Shown one piece after another: positions 34,120-42,121 of a stretch of DNA of 52,700 nucleotides. Both the position numbers and the translations under genes were made by a program. The DNA is from an uncultured Mucilaginibacter sp. (lineage in GTDB: Bacteria; Bacteroidota; Bacteroidia; Sphingobacteriales; Sphingobacteriaceae), in NCBI RefSeq assembly GCF_946481715.1, contig NZ_CAMLOV010000018.1, forward strand, positions 1 through 52,700, given 5' to 3'. How positions within the stretch are numbered: the stretch's first letter is position 1; every line of letters begins with the position of its first letter. The notes under the pieces were generated by a model. The model had not been told where the DNA came from. It saw nothing but the letters and a program-made list of their open reading frames with translations, and did not search any database.

Positions 34120-35403
34120 ATGAAAATAATTCTCGCAGCCTTTTTATGCTTATACTGTAACCAAATAATTGCACAAAAAAAGGATATCAATTTCCAAAAC
34201 AACCTCACGTGGCAACAAGTAAAACAGAAAGCTACAGATGAGAATAAATATATTTTTATAGATTGTTATACCACATGGTGTGGGCCTTGTAAAGTAATGA
34301 GCAGAGATATCTTTACCCAATCCTACGTTGCCAACTTTTTTAATGATAATTTCATAAGTATTGCGCTGCAATTTGATCGAACCAAAAGCGATGGTCCCGA
34401 CATCCAAAAATGGTACGATGATATAGATTATTTTAAAGGCACATACGCAGTAACGGCTTACCCAACCTACCTATTTTTTGATGCTAAGGGAAAACTTGTG
34501 CATTATATTATAGGGTCGTCTCCTACCGGAGGGGACTTCATCAATAAATCCAGGGACGCGCTGAACCCTACTACACAAATCGGCGGGCTCAAAACAAAGT
34601 TTAAAGAAGGGGAAAGGGCCCCCTCATTTTTAAAAAAATTAATAGATGTTGCAGATCATACTAACGATCCACAATTTCAGTATGAGGTAATTAACGCCTA
34701 CCTGAAAACCCAAGGGAATTTGCTGACAAAAGAGAACCTCAGGTTCATTAGTGTAGCAACACAAAAAAGAACAGATCCCGGGTTTCCGGTTTTACTAAAT
34801 TATAGTAAAAGGCTCGATATAATTGCGGGTAGGGGAACAAGTCATGAACTATTAAAGACAATTGGTTTTGATGAAATTGCCCTTCCTGAATTAAAAGATG
34901 GAGGAATAAAAATAATTCAAGGAGGCGGCATGATTGGCTATAATGGAAAGCTAAATAAGAATGTAAACTGGCTGTCGATTAAAAGCAAGTTAGATAATTC
35001 GTTCCCGCAGTTAGCAGATGAAATATTATGTTACTCAAAGATAATGTATTTCCGATGGTTAAATGACTGGTCGACATTTTCTTCCCTGGTTTCGGAATAT
35101 GCCGCAAAATACAGTAAACCAGAGAACGCATTCGAAATCAATGCCTATGCGCGAGATATATTTCTTGCGGATACCGACATGAAATGTGTTAAAGAAGCAT
35201 TAAAATGGTCTGATTATATATTGACCGGTGTTAATAAAAATGAAAACAGCTTTCTTCTCACCAAGGTAAATTTACTTTACAAGGCCGGCGAAAAGGAGGC
35301 AGCAATTGAGCTTGCAAAAGTTGTTGATAAAAACCCAGGATATAAATTTGAAGATGTGCCGGCGCTGATTGACAGGATGGCCAAAGGCGAAAAAACTTGG
35401 TAG
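34120..35403 (+). CDS. Periplasmic thioredoxin-family protein
   Basis: A 427-residue exported protein (signal peptide ending near IIAQKK). Residues ~25-145 form a thioredoxin domain with active site CGPC in TTWCGPCKVMSRDIF and cis-Pro in AYPTYLFF. The rest (about 150-427) is helical with no recognised domain, as in other Bacteroidota thioredoxin-like proteins with long tails. It lies between the two peptide precursors and is A+T-richer than the surrounding chromosome. It probably reduces or isomerises wrong disulfides in the secreted peptides, complementing the oxidising VKOR fusion. Confidence 0.8.
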   Translation: MKIILAAFLCLYCNQIIAQKKDINFQNNLTWQQVKQKATDENKYIFIDCYTTWCGPCKVMSRDIFTQSYVANFFNDNFISIALQFDRTKSDGPDIQKWYDDIDYFKGTYAVTAYPTYLFFDAKGKLVHYIIGSSPTGGDFINKSRDALNPTTQIGGLKTKFKEGERAPSFLKKLIDVADHTNDPQFQYEVINAYLKTQGNLLTKENLRFISVATQKRTDPGFPVLLNYSKRLDIIAGRGTSHELLKTIGFDEIALPELKDGGIKIIQGGGMIGYNGKLNKNVNWLSIKSKLDNSFPQLADEILCYSKIMYFRWLNDWSTFSSLVSEYAAKYSKPENAFEINAYARDIFLADTDMKCVKEALKWSDYILTGVNKNENSFLLTKVNLLYKAGEKEAAIELAKVVDKNPGYKFEDVPALIDRMAKGEKTW

Positions 35404-35463
35404 CCATGTGCCATTTAGTGTGATAAAGGATGCGCTCCCATGCTATAATCAACCAGTTAAATA

Positions 35464-35580
35464 GATTGCGGCCCAACCTGCCTGCTTATGGTGGCTAAGG
35501 ATTTTGGGCGCTACATCAAATTACAAGCGCTAATGCAGCTTTGCGAGATTGATGCTTTTTCGTCTGCAAACTTTAGTTAA
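35464..35580 (+). pseudogene. Fossil fragment of a C39-ABC exporter gene
   Basis: In one frame this reads DCGPTCLLMVAKDFGRYIKL and then QALMQLCEIDAF before a stop. It is clearly the same sequence as the catalytic N-terminus of the exporter at 38396 (DCGPTCLRMVAKHFGRNIKL). The start codon and residues before the catalytic Cys are missing, and homology ends after about 30 codons. It is a remnant of a duplicated or deleted exporter. Confidence 0.85.
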
Positions 35581-35591
35581 TAAATGTCCCA

Positions 35592-36542
35592 ATGAAAATA
35601 TTCTCATCTATTTGGTTTTTGCTTTTCTCTTGCATGATATGCCAAGCACAAAGGCCTGCCGTCATAAATATTACTTTAGAAAACAGCAGGCAGTTGCAAA
35701 TTGATCATTTGTCCATTTTTAATAAGGTGGGTAAGTACGAGCTAACAAAAAAAGACGATACGCACTACACGTTAACGTATAACGAGCCAATACCGGGCAT
35801 CCTTTATTTGAATTTAAAACCATTTTACATTACACCCGGAGATAACATCCAATTAACCTGGCGGCTTTTTTCGAAAACCATGGACGTGCAGGTAGACAGC
35901 CTGTTTGCAACAGGAGTAAATGCCGGGAATTATATGTATTCCAATTATATCATGACCAGGAAGCTCGATAGTTATTTCCCCGATTTTGAAAGCACTAAAT
36001 ATAAAAGCAACCCTATGCTGCTCTACCAGGATCTTAACGCGTTCGAAAAGGTTTATTACAACTATTTTGACAAGCTTCTCACATCTTTAAAATGCTCCCC
36101 GGCTTTGATCGGCTTTGTGAAAAGAACCGAACAGAATCAATTCTATTTTAATATGATGTTTTTTGAAAACGAATTGTATGAAAGTAATAATCCTGGGTTG
36201 GGTAATTTCTCCAGGGTTTTAGATGGCTCTTTTATAGCTACCAAATTTTTACCCGGCGATACGCATTTCAATTTCGTGCAGGAAAATTTGTTTAAGCGGT
36301 ACTTAGCCAGGCTGGTACAAATAAAATTCAAAAACCTAAGCAGCCGTAACGATACCGTTGCTTTGTTTAACTACATTGATAAATATCCTAATGCCTACAT
36401 TAGAGAATACTTCCTTTACTTTTTGGTGAAGGAATACAACAGCAAAACAAAGCTCTTAAATCGGGAAAAACTGGAAGACAGTTTACGAACGATCGCCAAT
36501 GCGGATATTAAAGACGACCTAAAAAATTATATAGATTTTTGA
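35592..36542 (+). CDS. Secreted protein of unknown function (316 aa)
   Basis: A 316-residue protein with signal peptide cleaved near CQAQR (residue ~20). The first ~100 residues are beta-rich (VINITLENSRQLQIDHLSIF; ILYLNLKPFYITPGDNIQLTW) and recall the N-terminal beta domain seen in many Bacteroidota TlpA-like proteins. The C-terminal ~200 residues are helical. There is no CxxC motif and no thioredoxin domain. It lies between the exporter fossil and the decayed second precursor, and its A+T-rich codons match the peptide cluster. A role in handling or immunity to the peptide is possible but unsupported by sequence. Confidence 0.65.
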   Translation: MKIFSSIWFLLFSCMICQAQRPAVINITLENSRQLQIDHLSIFNKVGKYELTKKDDTHYTLTYNEPIPGILYLNLKPFYITPGDNIQLTWRLFSKTMDVQVDSLFATGVNAGNYMYSNYIMTRKLDSYFPDFESTKYKSNPMLLYQDLNAFEKVYYNYFDKLLTSLKCSPALIGFVKRTEQNQFYFNMMFFENELYESNNPGLGNFSRVLDGSFIATKFLPGDTHFNFVQENLFKRYLARLVQIKFKNLSSRNDTVALFNYIDKYPNAYIREYFLYFLVKEYNSKTKLLNREKLEDSLRTIANADIKDDLKNYIDF

Positions 36543-36632
36543 AACTGACGGAAGGAAATAGGGAATATCCAAAATCTAAACGTTGCTAACTGATTGACGA
36601 CCGGCGTAAATAATGAAATATAATTTATTTCT

Positions 36633-36789
36633 AAAGAAACTTTTCGCGAAAGTAAGGAGTATGCACTTTATATACATGCCGCCTAAATTGCCGGGGCGTA
36701 GTTACGGCGAATTAAAGCACTAAATTTTATTTTTAAGTCAAAATTTACCAAGCTCAGCAGGGCTGAGATGAAAAATGTTTTAGGTGGAG
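36633..36789 (+). repeat. Duplicated promoter-leader segment, copy 2
   Basis: Second copy of the segment at 33755-33912, with the same order of conserved words (TTCGCGAAAG, AGTATGCACTTTATATACAT, ATTGCCGGGGCG, then leader codons). It has diverged by scattered substitutions and carries the lost start codon of the second precursor. Confidence 0.8.
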
Positions 36790-37016
36790 TATTCGGCGAC
36801 GGGGAATGCAAAAAGACTTGTAGTTGTCCTGGAGGAGGTGGCTCCGTGGATCTAAGAATAACAGGTTGCGCGGAAAAAAGTTGCGAAACATTAACGGAAC
36901 AGGGCGGTGGCATAGGCTGTACGGTTAGTGGCGCTTACATTACAAATTTTGCGATAACTTCTGCAGTTCAGGTGCGTAATTTTTCATTCAACCCTATCAT
37001 ATGCGCAAGTCTATGA
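36735..37016 (+). pseudogene. Second double-glycine Cys-rich precursor, start codon lost
   Basis: Leader codons SKFTKLSRAEMKNVLGG match the first precursor, but the initiating ATG has become AAG at 36735-36737 and no in-frame upstream ATG exists. Translation could only use the internal ATG at 36768, leaving a 7-residue leader (MKNVLGG). The rest has Cys in ECKKTCSCPGGGG, TGCAEKSCE and GIGCTV, like Bacteroidota GG-leader peptides. After GCTVSGAY the frame becomes Cys-poor and runs into a hairpin before stopping, while another frame gives FCDNFCSSGA and a stop, so a frameshift is likely. Probably a decaying gene; a low-level product from 36768 cannot be excluded. Confidence 0.7.
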
Positions 37017-37023
37017 TAGGGTT
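36990..37023 (+). terminator. Hairpin at the end of the second precursor
   Basis: AACCCTATCAT (36990-37000) and ATGATAGGGTT (37013-37023) are exact inverted copies around a 12-nt loop. The present reading frame of the second precursor continues into it, whereas the first precursor stops before its terminator. No T-tract follows. Confidence 0.6.
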
Positions 37024-37040
37024 ATAACGATTTCGAGACA

Positions 37041-38351
37041 ATGAGGAAGATTAAAATGATATTGCTAACCTTGCTATTAATGTATTTTACATTAGGCCTT
37101 TCTGCGCAAGCGCAAGTGCTTTCTGTAACGTTGAAAACTGACAACACCTTTGCTACTTCGGAACACCCGGCATGGATTTCGAAAGATAGTTCGGCAATAG
37201 CCAATATTCCTTACAAGCAATATCCGTTTTGGTCTTTAAGAAAATTTATTTACTATACATTACAGGCGCGATACGAAACTGCTCTAAAATCGCCACAAGG
37301 GTTAGCGGATTTTAACCAGTATGTAGCTAAAAATAAATACGATACAACTTGCTTAACCAAACAACCTATTTCGGGAAATTTTATTTATTTGGCTACCGGG
37401 CTTGATAATAGTGGCAGGAAACATGTGACAATAGATGCCAATAATAACCACGACCTGGGCGATGATAAGGAATATATTTTTGATAATGCCAGCCTGGCAA
37501 GCCCGGCGCCGCTTGTTTATGCCATAGTAAGTTATTATAACGGGCAAAAGGTTATACAGGCAAGCGTTCCATTGCAATTAAAAGCATTCGAGACCGCATT
37601 TTCTGATGATTTTTACAAGTCGGCATCTGCAAAGAATTTGGACGTAGGCTTAAACGAGGTATTTTATAATAGGAAAGCCACTGTAGGCATCAACGATAAA
37701 AAGTACCTGATAACCATTAAAGATTATAACGAATTACGCCCCCGGGCAGCTTACTCCGTCAATATCCAAAAACTGCCTTTTGATGCCCGAAATAACAATA
37801 ATTATTTTTATCAAAATACCGACACCTTAGAATTTGATGGTAATTTATACACAATAACATCAATCAAAAATAATCAGCTTCAGCTAAAATCCGCAGGCAA
37901 AAGCCGTGATAAGGGAGCAGATATCGGTACCCTGGCACCCGATATAACGACTAACGATATTATCAATAACAGCTCGTTTTCCCTCAAGGGGCTCAGGGGG
38001 AAATACGTTTTAGTTGATTTTTGGGGCTCGTGGTGCATCCCCTGTATAAACCTCATACCGGAATTAAGAGCAGCTAACCATAAATACAAAAATAGTATAC
38101 AGTTTGTTAGCATTGCTTATGACCGCGATGCTGATAAGATTAAGTTAAAGAAATTGATTGAAACCAATAATATGAAATGGACACATTTAATGGATGATAG
38201 AGGTGCACGGAGCGGGATTGTTGACAGATATAAAGTTAATGCCTTCCCTACTTCCGTACTTATTGATCCTTTCGGGAAAGTTATTTACCGTGGTGTGGCT
38301 GACACAGGGCTAAAACGTTTACTCGCCTACTTTGATTCGTTAAAGCGTTGA
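37041..38351 (+). CDS. TlpA-like thiol:disulfide oxidoreductase
   Basis: A 436-residue exported protein (signal peptide ending near AQAQV). The first ~290 residues are a poorly conserved, mainly beta region. The C-terminal ~145 residues are a TlpA/ResA-like thioredoxin domain: APDITTNDI, active site WGSWCIPCINLIPEL, and cis-Pro in NAFPTSVLIDPFGKVIYRG. It ends 45 nt before the exporter start codon and thus probably belongs to the same transcript. TlpA-like proteins usually reduce or reshuffle disulfides in the periplasm, so together with the VKOR fusion and the 34120 thioredoxin it would allow correct pairing of the peptide cysteines. Confidence 0.85.
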   Translation: MRKIKMILLTLLLMYFTLGLSAQAQVLSVTLKTDNTFATSEHPAWISKDSSAIANIPYKQYPFWSLRKFIYYTLQARYETALKSPQGLADFNQYVAKNKYDTTCLTKQPISGNFIYLATGLDNSGRKHVTIDANNNHDLGDDKEYIFDNASLASPAPLVYAIVSYYNGQKVIQASVPLQLKAFETAFSDDFYKSASAKNLDVGLNEVFYNRKATVGINDKKYLITIKDYNELRPRAAYSVNIQKLPFDARNNNNYFYQNTDTLEFDGNLYTITSIKNNQLQLKSAGKSRDKGADIGTLAPDITTNDIINNSSFSLKGLRGKYVLVDFWGSWCIPCINLIPELRAANHKYKNSIQFVSIAYDRDADKIKLKKLIETNNMKWTHLMDDRGARSGIVDRYKVNAFPTSVLIDPFGKVIYRGVADTGLKRLLAYFDSLKR

Positions 38352-38395
38352 GGACAGTTAAGTGCCGTGGTTGCAGCAATAAAATCGAAACAAAT

Positions 38396-40573
38396 ATGTC
38401 GTTCCCTTACTACAAACAACCCGACCAAATGGACTGCGGCCCAACCTGCCTGCGTATGGTAGCTAAGCATTTTGGGCGCAATATCAAATTGCAAACCTTA
38501 AGGCAACTCTGCGAGATCAACCGCGAAGGGGTATCGCTTTTAGGTATCAGCGATGCTGCGGAAAAGGTTGGCTTTAGGTCGCTTGGCGCCAAACTCAATC
38601 TTTCTGAATTAAAGGAGGCGGAGCAGCCTTGCATTTTGCATTGGCGGCAAAACCATTTTGTGGTGCTGTATAAAATAAGCAAAGGCTACTACTTTATTGC
38701 CGACCCGGCCGCCGGCCTAATTAAACTTACCGAACCGGAATTTGCAAATAACTGGCTGTCAGATACCGAAAAAAATGAGGGGATAGTATTGCTGTTAAGC
38801 CCCACACCGCATTTTTACGAGGAGGACGACAAAGAGGGTAGCGAAGTAAAATGGAGTTTCCTGCTTCGTTATTTAATTAGATACAGGCAACTGGTGATAC
38901 AATTGCTGTTTGGGTTGGGCATAGGTACGCTGCTGCAATTGGCTGCTCCGTTTTTAACACAATCGGTGGTGGATATTGGCATCAATACCCGTAACCTTAA
39001 TTTTATATACATCGTAATTATAGCGCAGGCCATGCTTATTATTGGCCGGGTAAGCGTGGAGTTTATCCGCAGCTGGATATTGCTGCACATTAGCACCCGC
39101 ATCAATATTTCTATCCTTACCGATTTTTTGATCAAACTGATGAAACTCCCAATCAGCTTCTTCGATACCAAAATGACGGGCGATATTATGCAGCGCATGA
39201 ACGATCAGCGCCGTATAGAAACCTTTTTAACAGGCTCTACCTTAAGTACGCTTTTCTCCATGTTTAACCTGGTGGTGTTCTCGGTAGTGCTGGCTTACTA
39301 TAACCCGCTTATATTTTTTGTTTACCTCATTAGCAGTGCCTTGTACATCGGCTGGATACTTGCCTTTTTAAAACGCAGGCGGCAGCTTAATTACAAAAGC
39401 TTCGAGATAGCTTCTAAAAACCAAAGCAGCATTGTACAGATGGTAAACGGTATGCAGGAAATTAAACTGAACAACAGCGAGCAGCAAAAGCGCTGGGAGT
39501 GGGAGCATTTGCAGGCAAGGATGTTTAAATTTAATGTAAAAAACCTCGCCTTAAACCAATACCAGCAGGGCGGCTCAACCTTTATAAACGAATCTACCAA
39601 CCTGCTCATCACCTTTTTAAGTGCTAAGGCGGTTATAGATGGGCAGTTTACGCTCGGCGCCATGATGGCCGTGCAATACATCATTGGGCAGTTAAACAGC
39701 CCTATACAGCAATTTTTAGGTTTTATACAAGGTTTCCAGGATGCAAAGATAAGCCTGGAGCGGTTGAACGAAATACACCAGATGGATGACGAAGAACCCG
39801 TTGAAAAAGAGTTTAACCATGCCCTGCCGGATGACCGCACGCTAAGCTTAAACGATGTATCCTTCCGGTACCCCGGCGCGGGCAACGATCCGGTACTATC
39901 AGATATAAACCTCAGCATACCGCAAGGCAAAACTACTGCCATTGTGGGTATGAGCGGCAGCGGCAAAACCACCATCATCAAACTATTGCTCAGGTTTTAC
40001 CTGCCGCAAAAAGGCGAACTAAAAGTTGGCGGGCAGTTGCTAAACAATATCGGTTTTAAAATATGGCGCAGCCAGTGCGGCGTGGTTATGCAGGATGGCT
40101 TTATATTTTCTGATTCGATAGAGCGAAACATAGCCGTAGGCGATGATTACCCGGACAATGCTAAAATACAGCATGCCATAAAGGTGGCTAACATACAAGA
40201 TCTGATCAGCAGCCTTCCCTTAGGTTTAAAAACCAAAATAGGGGCAGAGGGTAATGGCATAAGCCAGGGGCAAAGGCAAAGGCTGCTAATAGCCCGGGCT
40301 GTTTATAAAAACCCGCATTATCTGTTTTTTGATGAAGCTACCAACGCACTCGATGCCAATAACGAGCGGGTGATAATGGATAACATGAAGGAGTTTTTTA
40401 AAGGCCGTACGGTGGTAGTTGTAGCGCACCGTTTAAGTACCGTAAGTAATGCCGATAATATTATTTTTTTGCACAAAGGCCGCATTGTGGAGCAAGGTAC
40501 ACACCGGCAATTAACAGCGCTTAAAGGCGAGTATTACAATCTTGTAAAAAACCAACTGGAACTGGGAAACTGA
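38396..40573 (+). CDS. C39 peptidase-containing ABC exporter (bacteriocin-type)
   Basis: A 725-residue exporter started at ATG 38396 (MSFPYYKQPDQMDCGPTC); an upstream TTG at 38348 would overlap the TlpA gene and add an unrelated tail. The C39 domain keeps its triad C14, H87 (RQNHFVVLY) and D103 (IADPA) and should cut after GG leaders. A six-helix membrane domain spans about 150-430. The ATPase has Walker A GMSGSGKTT at ~518-526, signature ISQGQRQR and Walker B LFFDEATNALD. It cleaves and exports peptides such as the 33863 precursor, working with the HlyD adaptor and presumably a TolC-like pore encoded elsewhere. Confidence 0.95.
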   Translation: MSFPYYKQPDQMDCGPTCLRMVAKHFGRNIKLQTLRQLCEINREGVSLLGISDAAEKVGFRSLGAKLNLSELKEAEQPCILHWRQNHFVVLYKISKGYYFIADPAAGLIKLTEPEFANNWLSDTEKNEGIVLLLSPTPHFYEEDDKEGSEVKWSFLLRYLIRYRQLVIQLLFGLGIGTLLQLAAPFLTQSVVDIGINTRNLNFIYIVIIAQAMLIIGRVSVEFIRSWILLHISTRINISILTDFLIKLMKLPISFFDTKMTGDIMQRMNDQRRIETFLTGSTLSTLFSMFNLVVFSVVLAYYNPLIFFVYLISSALYIGWILAFLKRRRQLNYKSFEIASKNQSSIVQMVNGMQEIKLNNSEQQKRWEWEHLQARMFKFNVKNLALNQYQQGGSTFINESTNLLITFLSAKAVIDGQFTLGAMMAVQYIIGQLNSPIQQFLGFIQGFQDAKISLERLNEIHQMDDEEPVEKEFNHALPDDRTLSLNDVSFRYPGAGNDPVLSDINLSIPQGKTTAIVGMSGSGKTTIIKLLLRFYLPQKGELKVGGQLLNNIGFKIWRSQCGVVMQDGFIFSDSIERNIAVGDDYPDNAKIQHAIKVANIQDLISSLPLGLKTKIGAEGNGISQGQRQRLLIARAVYKNPHYLFFDEATNALDANNERVIMDNMKEFFKGRTVVVVAHRLSTVSNADNIIFLHKGRIVEQGTHRQLTALKGEYYNLVKNQLELGN

Positions 40574-40703
40574 TGGTTTGATTTGGGATATCGGATAAAC
40601 TTCGTTGAGGGGTTCCCGTTTTCGATTTCGGATGTAGAATGCCGCATTTAGAATTTAGTGCTTAGAATTTAGGATTTACTGTTTAGAATTTATCTTTATA
40701 AAT
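40574..40703. repeat. Spacer with repeated TTAGAATTTA words
   Basis: Between exporter and HlyD gene, three near-identical words TTTAGAATTTAG, CTTAGAATTTAG and TTTAGAATTTAT occur at 40648-40692. TATCTTTA just before the HlyD start resembles a weak -7 box. The repeats look like simple A+T-rich duplication. Confidence 0.5.
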
Positions 40704-42005
40704 ATGCCTTTTACTATTACCCAAGCAGAAGATACCCCACGGCATACCGATGATATGCAGGATATTATAACGGCTGTGCCATCGTGGATATTACGCTGGG
40801 GCATTACCTTGTTTTTTTGTATTATCGTGCTGTTGATCGGTTTATCTGCTTTTATAAAATACCCCGATATTGTTAAAGCCCAATTAAAACTAAGCTCGCC
40901 GGATGTGGCAAAACCTGTGGTGCCAAAAATTACGGGCAAACTAATTAAGCTGCTGGTTGCAAACGATGAACGAGTTGCCGCCGGGCAGCCATTGGCCTAC
41001 ATAGAAAGTACAGCCGACCATAAAAAAGTGCTGGAGCTTTTAGCGCAACTTAAATTGGTTCAGGCGCAGGCCGCATCGGGTAAAGTTATTGATCAAAAGC
41101 AATTTAGCGAAGCCGGCAACGGTGGGCTTGGCGAGCTGCAAGCATGGTACCAGGCGTTTGCGCAAGCTTACCTTACTTACCTTGCATCGGTAGATAATGG
41201 TTTCCTGCTGAAAAAGAGGGGCTACCTGCAAAAAGATATTATTGGGCTTAACAAACAAACGGCCCAATTGGAAGCCGAGAAGGCGCTGCAACAGCGGGAT
41301 TTAAATATAGCCGAAGAGGAGTATAGTATGCACAAGAAGCTGGCGCAGCAAAAAGTAGAAACGCCCGCCGAATTGAGGCAACAAGAAAGCAAATACCTTA
41401 GCCGCAAAGCACCGCTATTGCAAATTGATGCCTCATTAATTTCTGCCAACGCCAACTATTTAAGTAAACAAAAAGAAGTGCTGGAGCTGGATAATCAGGT
41501 GGTAGAAGAGAAATCGAAATTTTTGCAGGCATTAAACAGTTTAATAAGCCAGGCCGAAGATTGGAAGTATAAATACATCTTGTCGGCCTCTCAAGCGGGC
41601 AAGGTTTCTTTCGCAGGCATCATCCAGGAGAACCAGGTGGTATCCTCCTCGCAGGAAGTGTTTTATATCAACTCCCAAAACGCGGCTTTTTTTGGCGAGG
41701 TTAACATCCCTCAAAATAATCTTGGCAAAGTAAAAGAAGGGCAGGGCGTTTTAATAAAACTAAAAAGCTACCCTTTTGAAGAATATGGCATGCTAAAAGG
41801 AACCATCAGCTATATAAACGATGTGCCTTTTAAAGACAGTATTTTTACCGCAAAAGTTATATTACGATCAAACACCACATCAGACCTTAAGCGCCCCATT
41901 CACCTAAAACAAGGCATGACGGCCGATGCCGAAATTATAACCGAGGATGCCACCTTACTGCAACGCCTCACCCGGAACGTTATCAAAGCGATAAATAGTA
42001 ATTAA
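40704..42005 (+). CDS. HlyD-family membrane fusion protein
   Basis: A 433-residue periplasmic adaptor for the C39-ABC exporter. One N-terminal transmembrane helix (about 33-53, ITLFFCIIVLLIGLSAF) anchors it. A biotinyl-lipoyl half-motif (LIKLLVANDERVAAGQPLAYI) follows, then a long coiled-coil hairpin (about 110-290) and the closing lipoyl/beta-barrel part (AGKVSFAGIIQENQVV; VLIKLKSYPFEEYG). It is 130 nt downstream of the exporter and on the same strand. The adaptor bridges the exporter to an outer membrane TolC-like channel, which is not in the window. Confidence 0.92.
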   Translation: MPFTITQAEDTPRHTDDMQDIITAVPSWILRWGITLFFCIIVLLIGLSAFIKYPDIVKAQLKLSSPDVAKPVVPKITGKLIKLLVANDERVAAGQPLAYIESTADHKKVLELLAQLKLVQAQAASGKVIDQKQFSEAGNGGLGELQAWYQAFAQAYLTYLASVDNGFLLKKRGYLQKDIIGLNKQTAQLEAEKALQQRDLNIAEEEYSMHKKLAQQKVETPAELRQQESKYLSRKAPLLQIDASLISANANYLSKQKEVLELDNQVVEEKSKFLQALNSLISQAEDWKYKYILSASQAGKVSFAGIIQENQVVSSSQEVFYINSQNAAFFGEVNIPQNNLGKVKEGQGVLIKLKSYPFEEYGMLKGTISYINDVPFKDSIFTAKVILRSNTTSDLKRPIHLKQGMTADAEIITEDATLLQRLTRNVIKAINSN

Positions 42006-42029
42006 ACGTTTTTTAATTGACAGGTCCGC

Positions 42030-42076
42030 AAAGCATTGCCGCTGACTATTCCTCATACTTTTCTTGCCTTTTACAG
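42030..42076 (+). repeat. Segment duplicated at 43957-44002 (copy 1)
   Basis: The run AAAGCATTGCCGCTGAC, then TATTCCTCATACTTTTCTTG and CCTTTTACAG follows the HlyD gene here. A near copy follows the second exporter fossil at 43896. It marks the downstream border of a duplicated exporter operon. Confidence 0.7.
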
Positions 42077-42121
42077 CTTGGCTTTTGATTTTTTTGTAGC
42101 TTTATATTTAACGTTACCGAT

